Assembly: GCF_029223585.1 (NCBI RefSeq)
Contig: NZ_CP119423.1
Coordinates: 2,480,001 to 2,544,000 of the forward strand
Direction of reading: 5' to 3'
Origin: Photobacterium sp. DA100
GTDB lineage: Bacteria; Pseudomonadota; Gammaproteobacteria; Enterobacterales; Vibrionaceae
DNA length: 64,000 nucleotides
A program made the translations under genes and the position numbers. Position 1 is the first letter of the stretch. Each line of letters begins with the position of its first letter. Shown here piece after piece: positions 34,405 to 42,443 of this stretch. Under the pieces are notes generated by a model. The model was given only the letters and a program-made list of their open reading frames with translations. It made no database searches and was not told the DNA's origin.

Positions 34405-35805
34405 ATGCAGTTACTCTATCAAGTCAACGATAAGCCCCCCAGGGGGGTCACCTTTTTCCTTGCCCTCCAGCACATGCTGGCCTCCATCGGGGGCATTGTC
34501 GCTGTACCCTTGATTGTCGGCGGTGCCATTGGCCTGCCCGAGCCCGATATCGTCACCCTGATCAGCGCCTCGCTGTTTGTTTCCGGTCTTGCCACCATCG
34601 TCCAGTGCCTCGGGTTTGGCCCAGTTGGGATCAGACTACCCGTGGTGATGGGTTCCAGTTTTGCCTTTCTCGGTGCCTTGATCGCCATTGGCCAAACAGG
34701 CGGCATGGCAACCATTCTCGGCGCGGCCTTTGTCGGCTCGTTCTTTGTCATCCTCGCCAGCTTCTACATGGATCAAATCCGTAAGCTCTTCCCCAACCTT
34801 GTCAGCGGCGTGGTGGTCACCCTGATCGGCCTGACAATCCTACCTGTCGCAATGAACTGGATTGGCGATGCCCCAGCCGGCGATCCCAGTTTCGCCTCAT
34901 TGCCCAAGGTGTTCCTGGCCGCCGCTTCCCTCGCCGTGGTGATTGGGGTCTCGGTCTTCTGCAAAGGCGCAATTGCAGCCTCGGCGATCGTGATCGGGCT
35001 TGCTGCCGGATACATCATGGCAATTCCACTCGGTATGGTTGATCTTACCCAGCTCTACGAAGCCAACTGGGTTGCCGCACCAGAGCCTTTCAAGTACGGC
35101 ATGGCCTTCTCGCTCCCGGCCATTATCAGCATGACCCTGGTTTATCTGGTAGTAGTTGCCGAGGCGACGGGGGATTTCATGGCGCTAGGCAGTAACTGCC
35201 ATGTCGAAGTTTCCGGTAAAGATCTCAAACGGGGCTTGCTGGGTGATGGCCTTGGCAGCACCTTCGGTGCGATGTTCTCGGCCATGCCGGTGGCAAGCTT
35301 TAGCCAGAATGTCGGGATCGTGGGGATCAGCGGGGTTGCCAGCCGCTTTGTGGTTGCCCTGACCGGTATATTGCTGGTCGCAGGCGGCCTATTTCCCAAA
35401 GTGGCGGCCTTGGCGGTCACCGTGCCCAAACCCGTGCTGGGAGGGGTCGGCTTTGTCATGTTCGGTATGATCGCCTACGCCGGGATCAGGATGCTGCTCA
35501 AAGCTGCCGACTCTCGCCGAAACGCCTTGGTGGTCTGTGTTGGTCTGGCATCGGGGATGGCCGTTACCCTCGAGCCCAACTTACTCCAGCACTTCCCGGA
35601 CTCCCTGAAAACCGTTTTCCATTCCGGAATAACAACTGGGACCTTGGCGACTATCGTGCTTAACCAACTCTTACCGAAGAGCAAGAAGAGTACTGAAACC
35701 GAGCAGATTACCGCCAAGAGCATCCTGATCAAACCAGATAAGCGTGCAGCACGGCTTGTCGCGGCAAAAGCCCGCCGTGCCGAGCAACTTGCAGCATCGA
35801 AATAG
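34405..35805 (+). CDS. NCS2 family xanthine/urate-type permease
   Basis: 466 residues, paralogous to the protein at 8120-9526. Shared features are GVTFFLALQHMLASIGGIVAVPL, GPVGIRLPVVMGSSF and the family signature AMPVASFSQNVGIVGISGVASR. About 14 membrane helices; the basic tail after residue 440 is cytoplasmic. It would import xanthine or urate by proton symport. The start MQLLYQVNDKPP at 34405 is preceded by AAGGA; ten extra residues upstream are unlikely. It follows the xdh fusion and FeS genes, consistent with uptake of their substrate. Confidence 0.9.
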   Translation: MQLLYQVNDKPPRGVTFFLALQHMLASIGGIVAVPLIVGGAIGLPEPDIVTLISASLFVSGLATIVQCLGFGPVGIRLPVVMGSSFAFLGALIAIGQTGGMATILGAAFVGSFFVILASFYMDQIRKLFPNLVSGVVVTLIGLTILPVAMNWIGDAPAGDPSFASLPKVFLAAASLAVVIGVSVFCKGAIAASAIVIGLAAGYIMAIPLGMVDLTQLYEANWVAAPEPFKYGMAFSLPAIISMTLVYLVVVAEATGDFMALGSNCHVEVSGKDLKRGLLGDGLGSTFGAMFSAMPVASFSQNVGIVGISGVASRFVVALTGILLVAGGLFPKVAALAVTVPKPVLGGVGFVMFGMIAYAGIRMLLKAADSRRNALVVCVGLASGMAVTLEPNLLQHFPDSLKTVFHSGITTGTLATIVLNQLLPKSKKSTETEQITAKSILIKPDKRAARLVAAKARRAEQLAASK

Positions 35806-35842
35806 CGAATTTCCCACTCTTGCTGTTATTTCACTAACAATT

Positions 35843-35890
35843 GGCTCCCAATCAGTGCGGTACCCCACCACGCTGATTGGGAGCCTTTCT
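35843..35890 (+). terminator. intrinsic terminator after the second NCS2 permease
   Basis: A 15-bp stem GGCTCCCAATCAGtG/CgCTGATTGGGAGCC (35843-35857 with 35871-35885), then TTTCTT. It closes the xdh-permease unit. Confidence 0.85.
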
Positions 35891-36055
35891 TCACAGCCAA
35901 CTATCCAGCCCACCAAAAGAATTAAATTGCATATATTGGGTGTCTTGAAAACATCCTGTCACAGACCCTGTCTACACTTCTCATGCTTGTTTCGCTAAGT
36001 GATTTGAACCACTTGGAAATATCCGACAACGATTAATCAACGCGATAATATAGAC

Positions 36056-36331
36056 ATGAAAAGCTCAGCGACACCTAATGCAGACAGATTAAAAGCGGCA
36101 ATCACCACTATTTATCAGACCTTTCCTAATTTGAGTTACCGGCCAAGGCCGGACGATGTCAAACTGCTCGCGGCCTACATGAAGAGCCAAAGTAACGGCT
36201 ACCCCGGCTGTTTAGATACGCTGCTCGAGACTGAGAATACCCATATCGAACTGGCGTTGGTGAGGTATCACAACATCAATCGTTCAATAAACCCCTCACC
36301 AGCGCTCGACCATAGTGATATCAGTTTCTAG
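36056..36331 (+). CDS. hypothetical 91-residue protein
   Basis: No family is recognised. The protein is soluble and mostly helical in appearance, with one cysteine (YPGCLDTLLE) and no signal peptide. There is no strong ribosome-binding site. Its 3' end overlaps the end of the convergent secreted-protein gene by 36 bases, which lowers confidence. Confidence 0.4.
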   Translation: MKSSATPNADRLKAAITTIYQTFPNLSYRPRPDDVKLLAAYMKSQSNGYPGCLDTLLETENTHIELALVRYHNINRSINPSPALDHSDISF

Positions 36332-37003
36332 GAAATAGTGTTCTAGCTCAGGCACAGAAAAAGTTAGGATCTTGCCCTCACGCTCAGTACCGGGCCGGAA
36401 ATAGGTCTCTGGCATTCGCTTGATGGATGTCCAGACTACATGGTTATCCCGCTTGATCACCTCGCCTTTGTCGTTACGCAGTATGGTTGCCACCTCAACC
36501 AAGATAACGGAGTCCGTGCCTTCATTCCTCAGCAATACCGGGATGGTTAGCCGCCCATCCTGATAGCTGGCGGATTGAGCAACCATCACCACGCCACTTC
36601 GCTGGTACTCGCCGACCAATCGCCCGGTATCTGGCGCAACCAAGTCACCAGCTACCCCGCTCCCTGCCGATTTTTTCATAGCTGATTTGTTTTCCGTGTT
36701 TACAGCGGAAGATGCAGTGATCGCGGCCCCCGTCGCCACAGCGGCCCCCTTTGCGGTGGTAGTGACGGTGGCACTCGCACCTGCGCCGCTTGCTTTGGCT
36801 TTATTCGGTTCAGCCGACGGTTTGACTGATTCACGCTCTGCGGTTTCCGCCGTCACATAACGCCATGTATTATCATCAAATAAAATCACTTCGCGGCCGT
36901 CAGGCAGTGTCGCCATCATTGATGCTGCTTGAACAAATTGAATAAAACCAAACAGTAGACTGGCAATAGCGACCCTAATTATTACTTGCTGAGCTAAGCG
37001 CAT
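36296..37003 (-). CDS. exported DUF3157-like protein
   Basis: 235 residues with a Sec signal peptide (about 1-26, ending FVQA-AS). A short domain with LPDGREVILFDDNTWRYV follows, then a low-complexity Ala/Thr/Ser/Lys linker (about 55-115) and a C-terminal beta-rich domain. The 'DG..V.L.DD.TW.Y' start is typical of DUF3157-type proteins of vibrios. The function is unknown. It lies 25 bases from the upstream LprI-MliC gene on the same strand and may share its transcript. Confidence 0.65.
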   Translation of the reverse strand: MRLAQQVIIRVAIASLLFGFIQFVQAASMMATLPDGREVILFDDNTWRYVTAETAERESVKPSAEPNKAKASGAGASATVTTTAKGAAVATGAAITASSAVNTENKSAMKKSAGSGVAGDLVAPDTGRLVGEYQRSGVVMVAQSASYQDGRLTIPVLLRNEGTDSVILVEVATILRNDKGEVIKRDNHVVWTSIKRMPETYFRPGTEREGKILTFSVPELEHYFLETDITMVERW

Positions 37004-37028
37004 AACTCCATCCCCTCAACATTGCTCT

Positions 37029-37625
37029 TTATTGCCTTACTTTGCACTCGAAGGTGGTATCTAACCAGTTTATGGTTATCTTTCCTTGATGCTCACTGTA
37101 TTCCACATTTTGCCCCAAATATTTGATGCCGCTTGCCATTGGCTCGGCCAGCGCGATCACCTGGTCATCGCCTCGCGTCAACACCATACTTGCCGGTTCG
37201 GTCTGGTGGTAAAAAACCGCAGTAAACGGCTGGCTATTATCACCACAGTCAAGAGAAACGATTGGCGGCACCTCCAGCTGCCCACTGATTATTTGCAACT
37301 CGACAATTCGGCTGGTGTAGGCAAACTCGGTACAATCACGCACATCATTGGCTTTCCAACACTCGTTGCGTCCCTTAATCCACCCTCGCTGCATCGCCTT
37401 TTGCCGTTTCACCTCCTCGGCGGGCAATTGAACCATTGCCTTATCGAAAACTTGCTGCATTTTCTGATCGAGTGCTGCCAACTCTGTATCCTGGCAGATG
37501 AGGGATTCCACTTCCCCCTCGGCTTTCGAGCAATCAAAAGCCGGCTCACTGGCCAAACTGTTGGCTGCCAGCATAAAAGTGGCACCCAACATCAAAATAC
37601 ATTTAACCCACCAGAAATTATTCAC
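37029..37625 (-). CDS. exported LprI-like plus MliC-like lysozyme inhibitor protein
   Basis: 198 residues with a signal peptide (about 1-25). Residues 28-110 match the LprI/DUF1311 pattern FDCSKAEGEVESLICQDTELAALDQKM, with later Cys in NECWKANDVRDC. Residues 118-197 match the MliC fold: SLDCGDN, PFTAVFYHQTE, the key MASGIKY segment and a final FECKV Cys for a disulfide. LprI and MliC domains are both associated with lysozyme inhibition; their combination in one periplasmic protein is notable. An ATG follows a purine-rich stretch. Confidence 0.75.
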   Translation of the reverse strand: MNNFWWVKCILMLGATFMLAANSLASEPAFDCSKAEGEVESLICQDTELAALDQKMQQVFDKAMVQLPAEEVKRQKAMQRGWIKGRNECWKANDVRDCTEFAYTSRIVELQIISGQLEVPPIVSLDCGDNSQPFTAVFYHQTEPASMVLTRGDDQVIALAEPMASGIKYLGQNVEYSEHQGKITINWLDTTFECKVRQ

Positions 37626-37871
37626 ATTGCCTCCATTGGCCAGCCAATCATTCTTACCGCTTTCTATATTATTAACCCGCTAGCTCCATTGTGTTTTTTC
37701 ATCTTTGAGCCAAAATTCTAAAACATATCAAGAAATATCAGCCCAACAATAATTCACATTAATTATCAGCAGCATATCTTGTCGCCTTATGGCAAATCCA
37801 TAGTATGAGCTTGACTCAACATCCAGTTATTAAAACAGATAGAAAATAAAGCGCCTACAGGAACGAACACT

Positions 37872-38453
37872 ATGGATAAAACACACTTTAACCCTGCCAG
37901 TATATTTCTCCACTGGCTGACATTCTGCGTACTCGTCGCCATTTATTTATCAATAGAAGTTGCCATTAACTTTGAACGAGGCTCGGCAACCCGTGATATT
38001 TTCAGCCAGTTGCATTTTTATCTCGGCTTCACGCTGCTAGTGATCACCCTTTTCCGCCTGTTGGTGAGAGCGCTAAGCCACAAGCCCGCTATTCGCCCTG
38101 AGCCGACGCCGCTCCAAAACAAAATAAGCGGGCTCGTTCACATCTGTATCTATGCGCTGATGCTGCTGGTTCCCATTGCCGGTCTGGCTTTGCTCAATAG
38201 TACTGGCAAGCCGTTGAGCATTATGGGAATGGAACTCCCCACCCTTATCGACACCAACCGCGCTCTCACCGCAACCATACGCGAGCGCCATGCCCAGCTA
38301 GGCGGCGGCTTGCTGGCATTAATCACGGTTCACAGTGCTGCCGCCCTGTTTCACCACTATGTCATCAAAGACAACACCATTATCCGCATGCTGCCGCACG
38401 CTAAAAACACATCGGCCCAGCCAAAGGCTGAGCCGACAACAAATAAATCTTAG
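37872..38453 (+). CDS. cytochrome b561 family protein
   Basis: 193 residues with four membrane helices (about 14-32, 46-64, 84-108, 142-162). Conserved heme-ligand histidines lie in FLHWLTF, QLHFYLGF, GLVHICIYAL and RERHAQLGGG/VHSAAALFHH. Such small di-heme proteins shuttle electrons from quinol to periplasmic acceptors, or scavenge superoxide. It is monocistronic and a convergent hairpin follows at 38490-38509. Confidence 0.88.
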   Translation: MDKTHFNPASIFLHWLTFCVLVAIYLSIEVAINFERGSATRDIFSQLHFYLGFTLLVITLFRLLVRALSHKPAIRPEPTPLQNKISGLVHICIYALMLLVPIAGLALLNSTGKPLSIMGMELPTLIDTNRALTATIRERHAQLGGGLLALITVHSAAALFHHYVIKDNTIIRMLPHAKNTSAQPKAEPTTNKS

Positions 38454-38489
38454 AAAAGTATAATAAAAACGTCACCTGGCTAGGCGACA

Positions 38490-38509
38490 GGCCTCACGAG
38501 AGTGAGGCC
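38490..38509. terminator. hairpin between convergent genes
   Basis: A perfect 8-bp stem GGCCTCAC/GTGAGGCC with a GAGA loop, between cytochrome b561 and the NicO-family gene. Neither side has a good T-tract, so termination strength is uncertain. Confidence 0.5.
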
Positions 38510-38539
38510 ACTCAACAACCCAACCTTTATCCCGGCCCA

Positions 38540-39583
38540 TCATCCCAATAATACCGGTGATAGCCCCGTACTCTGGCTACTCGCAAGCAGTAGGCCCAGT
38601 AGCACCAACATGATCCCGCCCGCCAGCTGCAAGCCGTAACCGGCCCACAACAAGCCAACTTGATGCTTGGAATTTCCTGCTTTCAGGTAATGATGGACAA
38701 TACGCTTGCCGGACAACGTCAGCACAGCCAGTACTGACGTCGTCAAGGCCGTGCCCAGAGACATCACCAAGGCACTGACGACACCCATCCAGTACAGGCC
38801 GACCATATTGGCAAACAGCAACACCATAATTGCCCCAGTGCACGGCCGTAAACCAATACTCATGATCACCCCAATGTACTCGCGCAGTGTCTTTGCATTG
38901 TCTACCTCCTCCGGCGAGGCAATATGACGATGCCCGCAACCACAGTCACCAACATGATGGTGGTCATGGTGGTCATGGTGGTCATGGTGGTCATGGTGGT
39001 GAGCGCAACTCGCCTCGTGGGGCTTGGCAACTCTGCGGCGAAAACGCTTCACTGCCCGCCAGCAGATCATTGCCCCCAGCACACTGACAAGCGCGCTGCT
39101 GATGGTCATAAACTTCACAGCCTGCGAGTTGACCTCTCTCATCGGCGCGCTGAAGCCCCACACCAGCACACTGACCAAAGCGACCGCGACCACAGCCTGG
39201 CAGAGCGCCGATACCAATGTCAGAACCAAGCTGGTTTTCACCTTGGTCGGCTGGGTAGCCAAGTAAGTAGTTACTATCACCTTGCCATGCCCCGGGCCGA
39301 GTGCATGCAGTACCCCGTAAAGAAAACTGAAACCGACCAAATAGCTACCTGATACCCACGGGGTTTCCTTGGCATCATAGAGCAAGTCAGCCAGCTGATT
39401 ATTCACCGCCCGCTGCCATTCGATACTTTTCAGTACCATATTCGGCCAGGCTAACCAAAGCTGGTAGGCGCCAAGCAAAAAGGCGATACAAAGTAGTGTT
39501 AACATTAGCCACTTTTGGCTCCACTGGCTTTTAACGGCCGGTTCCGAGCTAGCGGATGTTCCGCAATGCTTACGCTGTGCCAT
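38540..39583 (-). CDS. NicO/RcnA-family metal transporter with His-rich loop
   Basis: 347 residues with about six to seven membrane helices. The family motif HALGPGHGKVIVTTYLATQP is near residue 93, with GLRPCTGAIMVLLFAN near 245. A cytoplasmic loop (about 195-225) holds HHDHHDHHDHHDHHH and a CGCGHRH block, a metal-binding segment. Family members move nickel or cobalt; the Zur-like box before this operon points instead to zinc, as does the DUF1007 partner. Its start overlaps the DUF1007 stop (TAATG), implying coupled translation. Confidence 0.85.
   Translation of the reverse strand: MAQRKHCGTSASSEPAVKSQWSQKWLMLTLLCIAFLLGAYQLWLAWPNMVLKSIEWQRAVNNQLADLLYDAKETPWVSGSYLVGFSFLYGVLHALGPGHGKVIVTTYLATQPTKVKTSLVLTLVSALCQAVVAVALVSVLVWGFSAPMREVNSQAVKFMTISSALVSVLGAMICWRAVKRFRRRVAKPHEASCAHHHDHHDHHDHHDHHHVGDCGCGHRHIASPEEVDNAKTLREYIGVIMSIGLRPCTGAIMVLLFANMVGLYWMGVVSALVMSLGTALTTSVLAVLTLSGKRIVHHYLKAGNSKHQVGLLWAGYGLQLAGGIMLVLLGLLLASSQSTGLSPVLLG
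38953..39000. repeat. CATGGTGGT tandem repeat coding for His-His-Asp
   Basis: Four exact 9-base units (38965-39000) preceded by one imperfect unit, inside the NicO gene. On the coding strand they read ACCACCATG-type units giving HHD repeats. Unit gain or loss keeps the frame, so the number of metal ligands can vary. Confidence 0.85.
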
Positions 39584-40275
39584 TACTCACTACCCCCATT
39601 CAATTCGGTCGGCTTGCAATAGAAGCGAACAGACTGAGTGAACAACTGGCCCAATGCATTGTCGGGATCGGCATCAGCCGGCAATGACATGGCATAGCTC
39701 ATCTGCTCGGGGGTCGGGTTGGGTTGAATCATTTCAAGCTTGCAATAGTCAGCCAGGTCGCCAGCGAGAATAACATCACGTTTTGATCGCCATGACATAT
39801 CCACGTAGTAACTTGACTCGAATACCAGCAATTTTAATGAGTCCTCGGTTACAGGCTTTGGCTGGGAAAGGGGCAGTTCGAAAGTGAGCACTAACCGCGC
39901 CCGGTCACGGGTGATCTTGCCATAACGGGCGAGCTGGTACTTGATTGGCTCTTCACCGTCGTAGAAATAAGTAAAGTAGTGTTCGGACAACATGTTATCA
40001 AGTACCGATGCCGCCACCTTGGTAAACGTCTGCTCTTCCCTCTCCGGCGAGGTATCTTCGCCATCGAGCATGTATGCCGAGGTCATGGGATCAAACGACC
40101 AGACCATGCGCAAGCCGGTGATCATACCATCCTTGCCATCGACATAGGTTTTCATTTCAATCCAGGAGTGGGGATGAGCCGTGGCAAACAGCGGAGATAT
40201 CAGTAAAGCGAGGCCGAGCGCCGCTCGCTTCATTACGGGAATAATTCGGTTGTTCGCCCTATTGCGGTAAAACAT
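39583..40275 (-). CDS. DUF1007 family exported protein
   Basis: 230 residues. It has an N-terminal hydrophobic signal (LGLALLISPLFATA) followed by HPHSWIEMKTYVDG, the DUF1007 opening whose histidines may bind metal. Later blocks LRMVWSFDPMTSAY and YFTYFYDGE are typical. DUF1007 genes commonly pair with NicO-type transporters, where they probably deliver or sense the metal in the periplasm. AAGG lies before the ATG at 40275; Met at 40233 is a shorter alternative giving a compact signal peptide. A Zur-like operator lies about 40 bases upstream. Confidence 0.82.
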   Translation of the reverse strand: MFYRNRANNRIIPVMKRAALGLALLISPLFATAHPHSWIEMKTYVDGKDGMITGLRMVWSFDPMTSAYMLDGEDTSPEREEQTFTKVAASVLDNMLSEHYFTYFYDGEEPIKYQLARYGKITRDRARLVLTFELPLSQPKPVTEDSLKLLVFESSYYVDMSWRSKRDVILAGDLADYCKLEMIQPNPTPEQMSYAMSLPADADPDNALGQLFTQSVRFYCKPTELNGGSE

Positions 40276-40312
40276 CAAAAGCCTTGTGTAATACGTTGTC
40301 TTTATTAGAAAA

Positions 40313-40327
40313 TGTTATGTTATAACA
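40313..40327 (-). promoter_or_regulatory. Zur-type operator
   Basis: TGTTATGTTATAACA matches the core of the zinc uptake regulator box (TGTTATANTATAACA) at all but one defined base, with AT-rich flanks GAAAA and TCTTG. It lies 38-52 bases before the DUF1007 start, suggesting derepression under zinc limitation. Confidence 0.75.
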
Positions 40328-40368
40328 TCTTGACACTGTAGTACCAATACTTTTCCAGCATAAATAAC

Positions 40369-40391
40369 AAGACCTCCACAGGGGAGGCCTT
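40369..40391 (-). terminator. hairpin after the arginase-fold gene
   Basis: On the minus strand AAGGCCTCC/GGAGGTCTT with a 5-base loop, followed by GTTATTTATG. A weak T-tract makes it a moderate terminator. Confidence 0.55.
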
Positions 40392-40416
40392 GCTGCGAAG
40401 GGGGAAGGAGCAGAGC

Positions 40417-41409
40417 CTATCGATACTTAAGCACATGATGCAACAGGGAGACTGCCAAGCGGGCTGTCTGATTTTGGTAATCATATTCCGGGTTGAGGCC
40501 GGCGATATCGACAATCCTGACTTTGTTGCTTGCCATCGCTTGGCTGATCACCATTTCAACCACCGCCAAGTTAACCCCAAATACCCGAGACAAGCTCACC
40601 CCGCCAGCAATTGCCGACGAGAATACCGACAAATCGATACTCAGGTGGATATGGTCAACCTGCTCGAGGTACTTAGCAACCACCGCCTGGATCCGCTTGC
40701 GGTTTTTCATCTTCATTTCACTATCGAGCAGCCATTGTGCCCCCAGTTCACTGGCGTAGGCCATGGTAGCTTGCGAATTGATATGGTCACACATTCCCAG
40801 TCCCAGATAACGGAAAGTCCGATTTTTGGTATGGCAAAACGCCGCCACGCTATGGAATGCCGACCCCGCCTTGACAGCCAGAGAACGCCGAAGCTGAAAA
40901 TTGGCATCGATATTGATAATGCCGATCCGGTTGCCAGCCAAGAAGGGAAGGATCTGGCTCTCTTCGCCAGAGCTATCGTTACCTGCCTGGTTAACAGTAT
41001 CTGAAAGTGCCTGGTAGCTAGCGATAGCCACCTCGTGTCCGCCACCAAGCATAACCGGCAGGTGGCCAAGCTTGAGCACGGCACACAGCTTGGCGTACTG
41101 GGCGGCACGCATGGTATCAAACTCGTCTTCCTTGACGCCGAAATAGCTCTGCGCCTCGATGACACCAGCATCATAAATCGGCAAGGCACCAGAGTATGGC
41201 GTCCTGACCAACATCTGCCGAATCATGTCCGGGCCTTCTTTGGCCCCGCTGTAGATATCGTAGTCGCTCAGGCTCAGATCGCTGGCAAGCCCGAGGATCA
41301 CCGCCCCCGCCTTGCGTTGTTCGGCATAAGGCTCAATCATGGCTCTGGGATGAGTATTGACGGGGTGCCCTAGAAAAGAAAATGGAAACCAACGTTTTAC
41401 ATCCAGCAT
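40417..41409 (-). CDS. arginase/formiminoglutamase-fold protein with degenerate metal site
   Basis: 330 residues of the ureohydrolase fold, nearest to HutG-type formimidoylglutamases by LGGGHEVAIAS, IGIINIDA and SIDLSVFSSAIAGGVS. The six Mn ligands of active enzymes are only half present: His125, Asp168 and Asp259 remain, but the DAHxD motif is DANFQ (Asn170, Gln172) and the second Asp of DxD is Ser261. Classic hydrolysis is therefore unlikely; a regulatory, binding or altered activity is more probable. It lies 19 bases after an IclR-type regulator gene on the same strand, probably one operon. No histidine-degradation genes adjoin it. Confidence 0.75.
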   Translation of the reverse strand: MLDVKRWFPFSFLGHPVNTHPRAMIEPYAEQRKAGAVILGLASDLSLSDYDIYSGAKEGPDMIRQMLVRTPYSGALPIYDAGVIEAQSYFGVKEDEFDTMRAAQYAKLCAVLKLGHLPVMLGGGHEVAIASYQALSDTVNQAGNDSSGEESQILPFLAGNRIGIINIDANFQLRRSLAVKAGSAFHSVAAFCHTKNRTFRYLGLGMCDHINSQATMAYASELGAQWLLDSEMKMKNRKRIQAVVAKYLEQVDHIHLSIDLSVFSSAIAGGVSLSRVFGVNLAVVEMVISQAMASNKVRIVDIAGLNPEYDYQNQTARLAVSLLHHVLKYR

Positions 41410-41428
41410 GATTGCTCCTTATGGAAAA

Positions 41429-42202
41429 TTACAAGTCCGGTGGCAATACCCTCGCCGCCTGAAGGACTGAGAAAATAATCGCGTTCTTACTCTTTTGAAC
41501 CCGCTCTTGCGGTGCCATGACACTCACCGCGCCGACAATCTTGTTGCCGGTAAATACCGGGGCACTCACCCCGGAAACACCAACGTCATACTCCGAGGTA
41601 CTGATGGCGTAACCGTCTTTTTTTATCTGCGCCAAATCTTGCAGCCAGTGGCTGATAACATCCGGCTCAGTAATGCCGAAATGATGCAGTGTGGCCATGA
41701 CCCGCTGTTCGGGCAGGTGGGCCAGGATCACCTTGGCCGAGGCACCGCGGATCAACGGTTGGCTCTGGCCTTCCTCATACGCGCAGCGCAGCGCATGGGG
41801 GCTATCAACCCGGGCGGTACACAGTGCCCTGAAGCCGACCGGCACAAGATAAGCGGCCATCTCGCCCGTTTGTTGCTGGACCCGCTTCAGGACCTGGTGC
41901 ACCCCGCTCGAAAGCGGTGAGAACTGCTGGAAATTACGCAGCAGCTGAAGCGCCGCCGGACCGATGCTGTAACAGCTTTGTCTCGGGCTTTCCTCAATCA
42001 GGTTCCAGTTCTTGAGGATAACTAAGTAGCGATAAACACTACTTTGCGGCATACCTGTCTGTTCACTTAATGCCTGTGCTGTCACCGGTTCATTGGCCGA
42101 CGCGATATGCATCAGTACCTGGAGCAGCTTTTCATTGGCATTCAATTTATATTTATCTGTTTTCAAAACATTTCCTGTCGGTTTCATCTGGTTAGGCGAC
42201 AC
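41429..42202 (-). CDS. IclR-family transcriptional regulator
   Basis: 257 residues: an N-terminal winged HTH (about 20-85; LLQVLMHIASANEPVTAQALSEQTGMPQSSVYRYLVIL) and a C-terminal effector domain (about 95-255; GASAKVILAHLPEQ and the conserved SEYDVGVSGVSAPVF). IclR proteins respond to small organic acids or catabolic intermediates. It is followed by the degenerate arginase-fold gene and may control it. The effector is unknown. Confidence 0.9.
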   Translation of the reverse strand: MSPNQMKPTGNVLKTDKYKLNANEKLLQVLMHIASANEPVTAQALSEQTGMPQSSVYRYLVILKNWNLIEESPRQSCYSIGPAALQLLRNFQQFSPLSSGVHQVLKRVQQQTGEMAAYLVPVGFRALCTARVDSPHALRCAYEEGQSQPLIRGASAKVILAHLPEQRVMATLHHFGITEPDVISHWLQDLAQIKKDGYAISTSEYDVGVSGVSAPVFTGNKIVGAVSVMAPQERVQKSKNAIIFSVLQAARVLPPDL

Positions 42203-42368
42203 GTTCAGTAGCTCCCATCGCGCCGACCCGTCTATTTACGCGCAATGCTTGCCATGCTTCAACCTCAATTCTCACAATGCGGTAATTACTGCTACATAGC
42301 AACCACACATTCCCATATTATAAGAACTCAAACCAACAAACAGCGCCTCCGGCTTGGCTTATCCCCCA

Positions 42369-42398
42369 ACAAAAAACGCCGACCTATCGAGGCCGGCG
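42369..42398 (-). terminator. intrinsic terminator after the PTS gene
   Basis: On the minus strand CGCCGGCCT-CGAT-AGGTCGGCG (42377-42398) is followed by TTTTTTGTTGG. Confidence 0.88.
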
Positions 42399-42443
42399 CA
42401 AAGCACAGAGCATTTTATCGAGTCGTACCTAGGTTACAGGTAC

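Noticed and set aside
38953..39000. CATGGTGGT repeats as a CRISPR or intergenic satellite
   Set aside because: The units are 9 bp, have no spacers and lie in frame inside the NicO-family gene.
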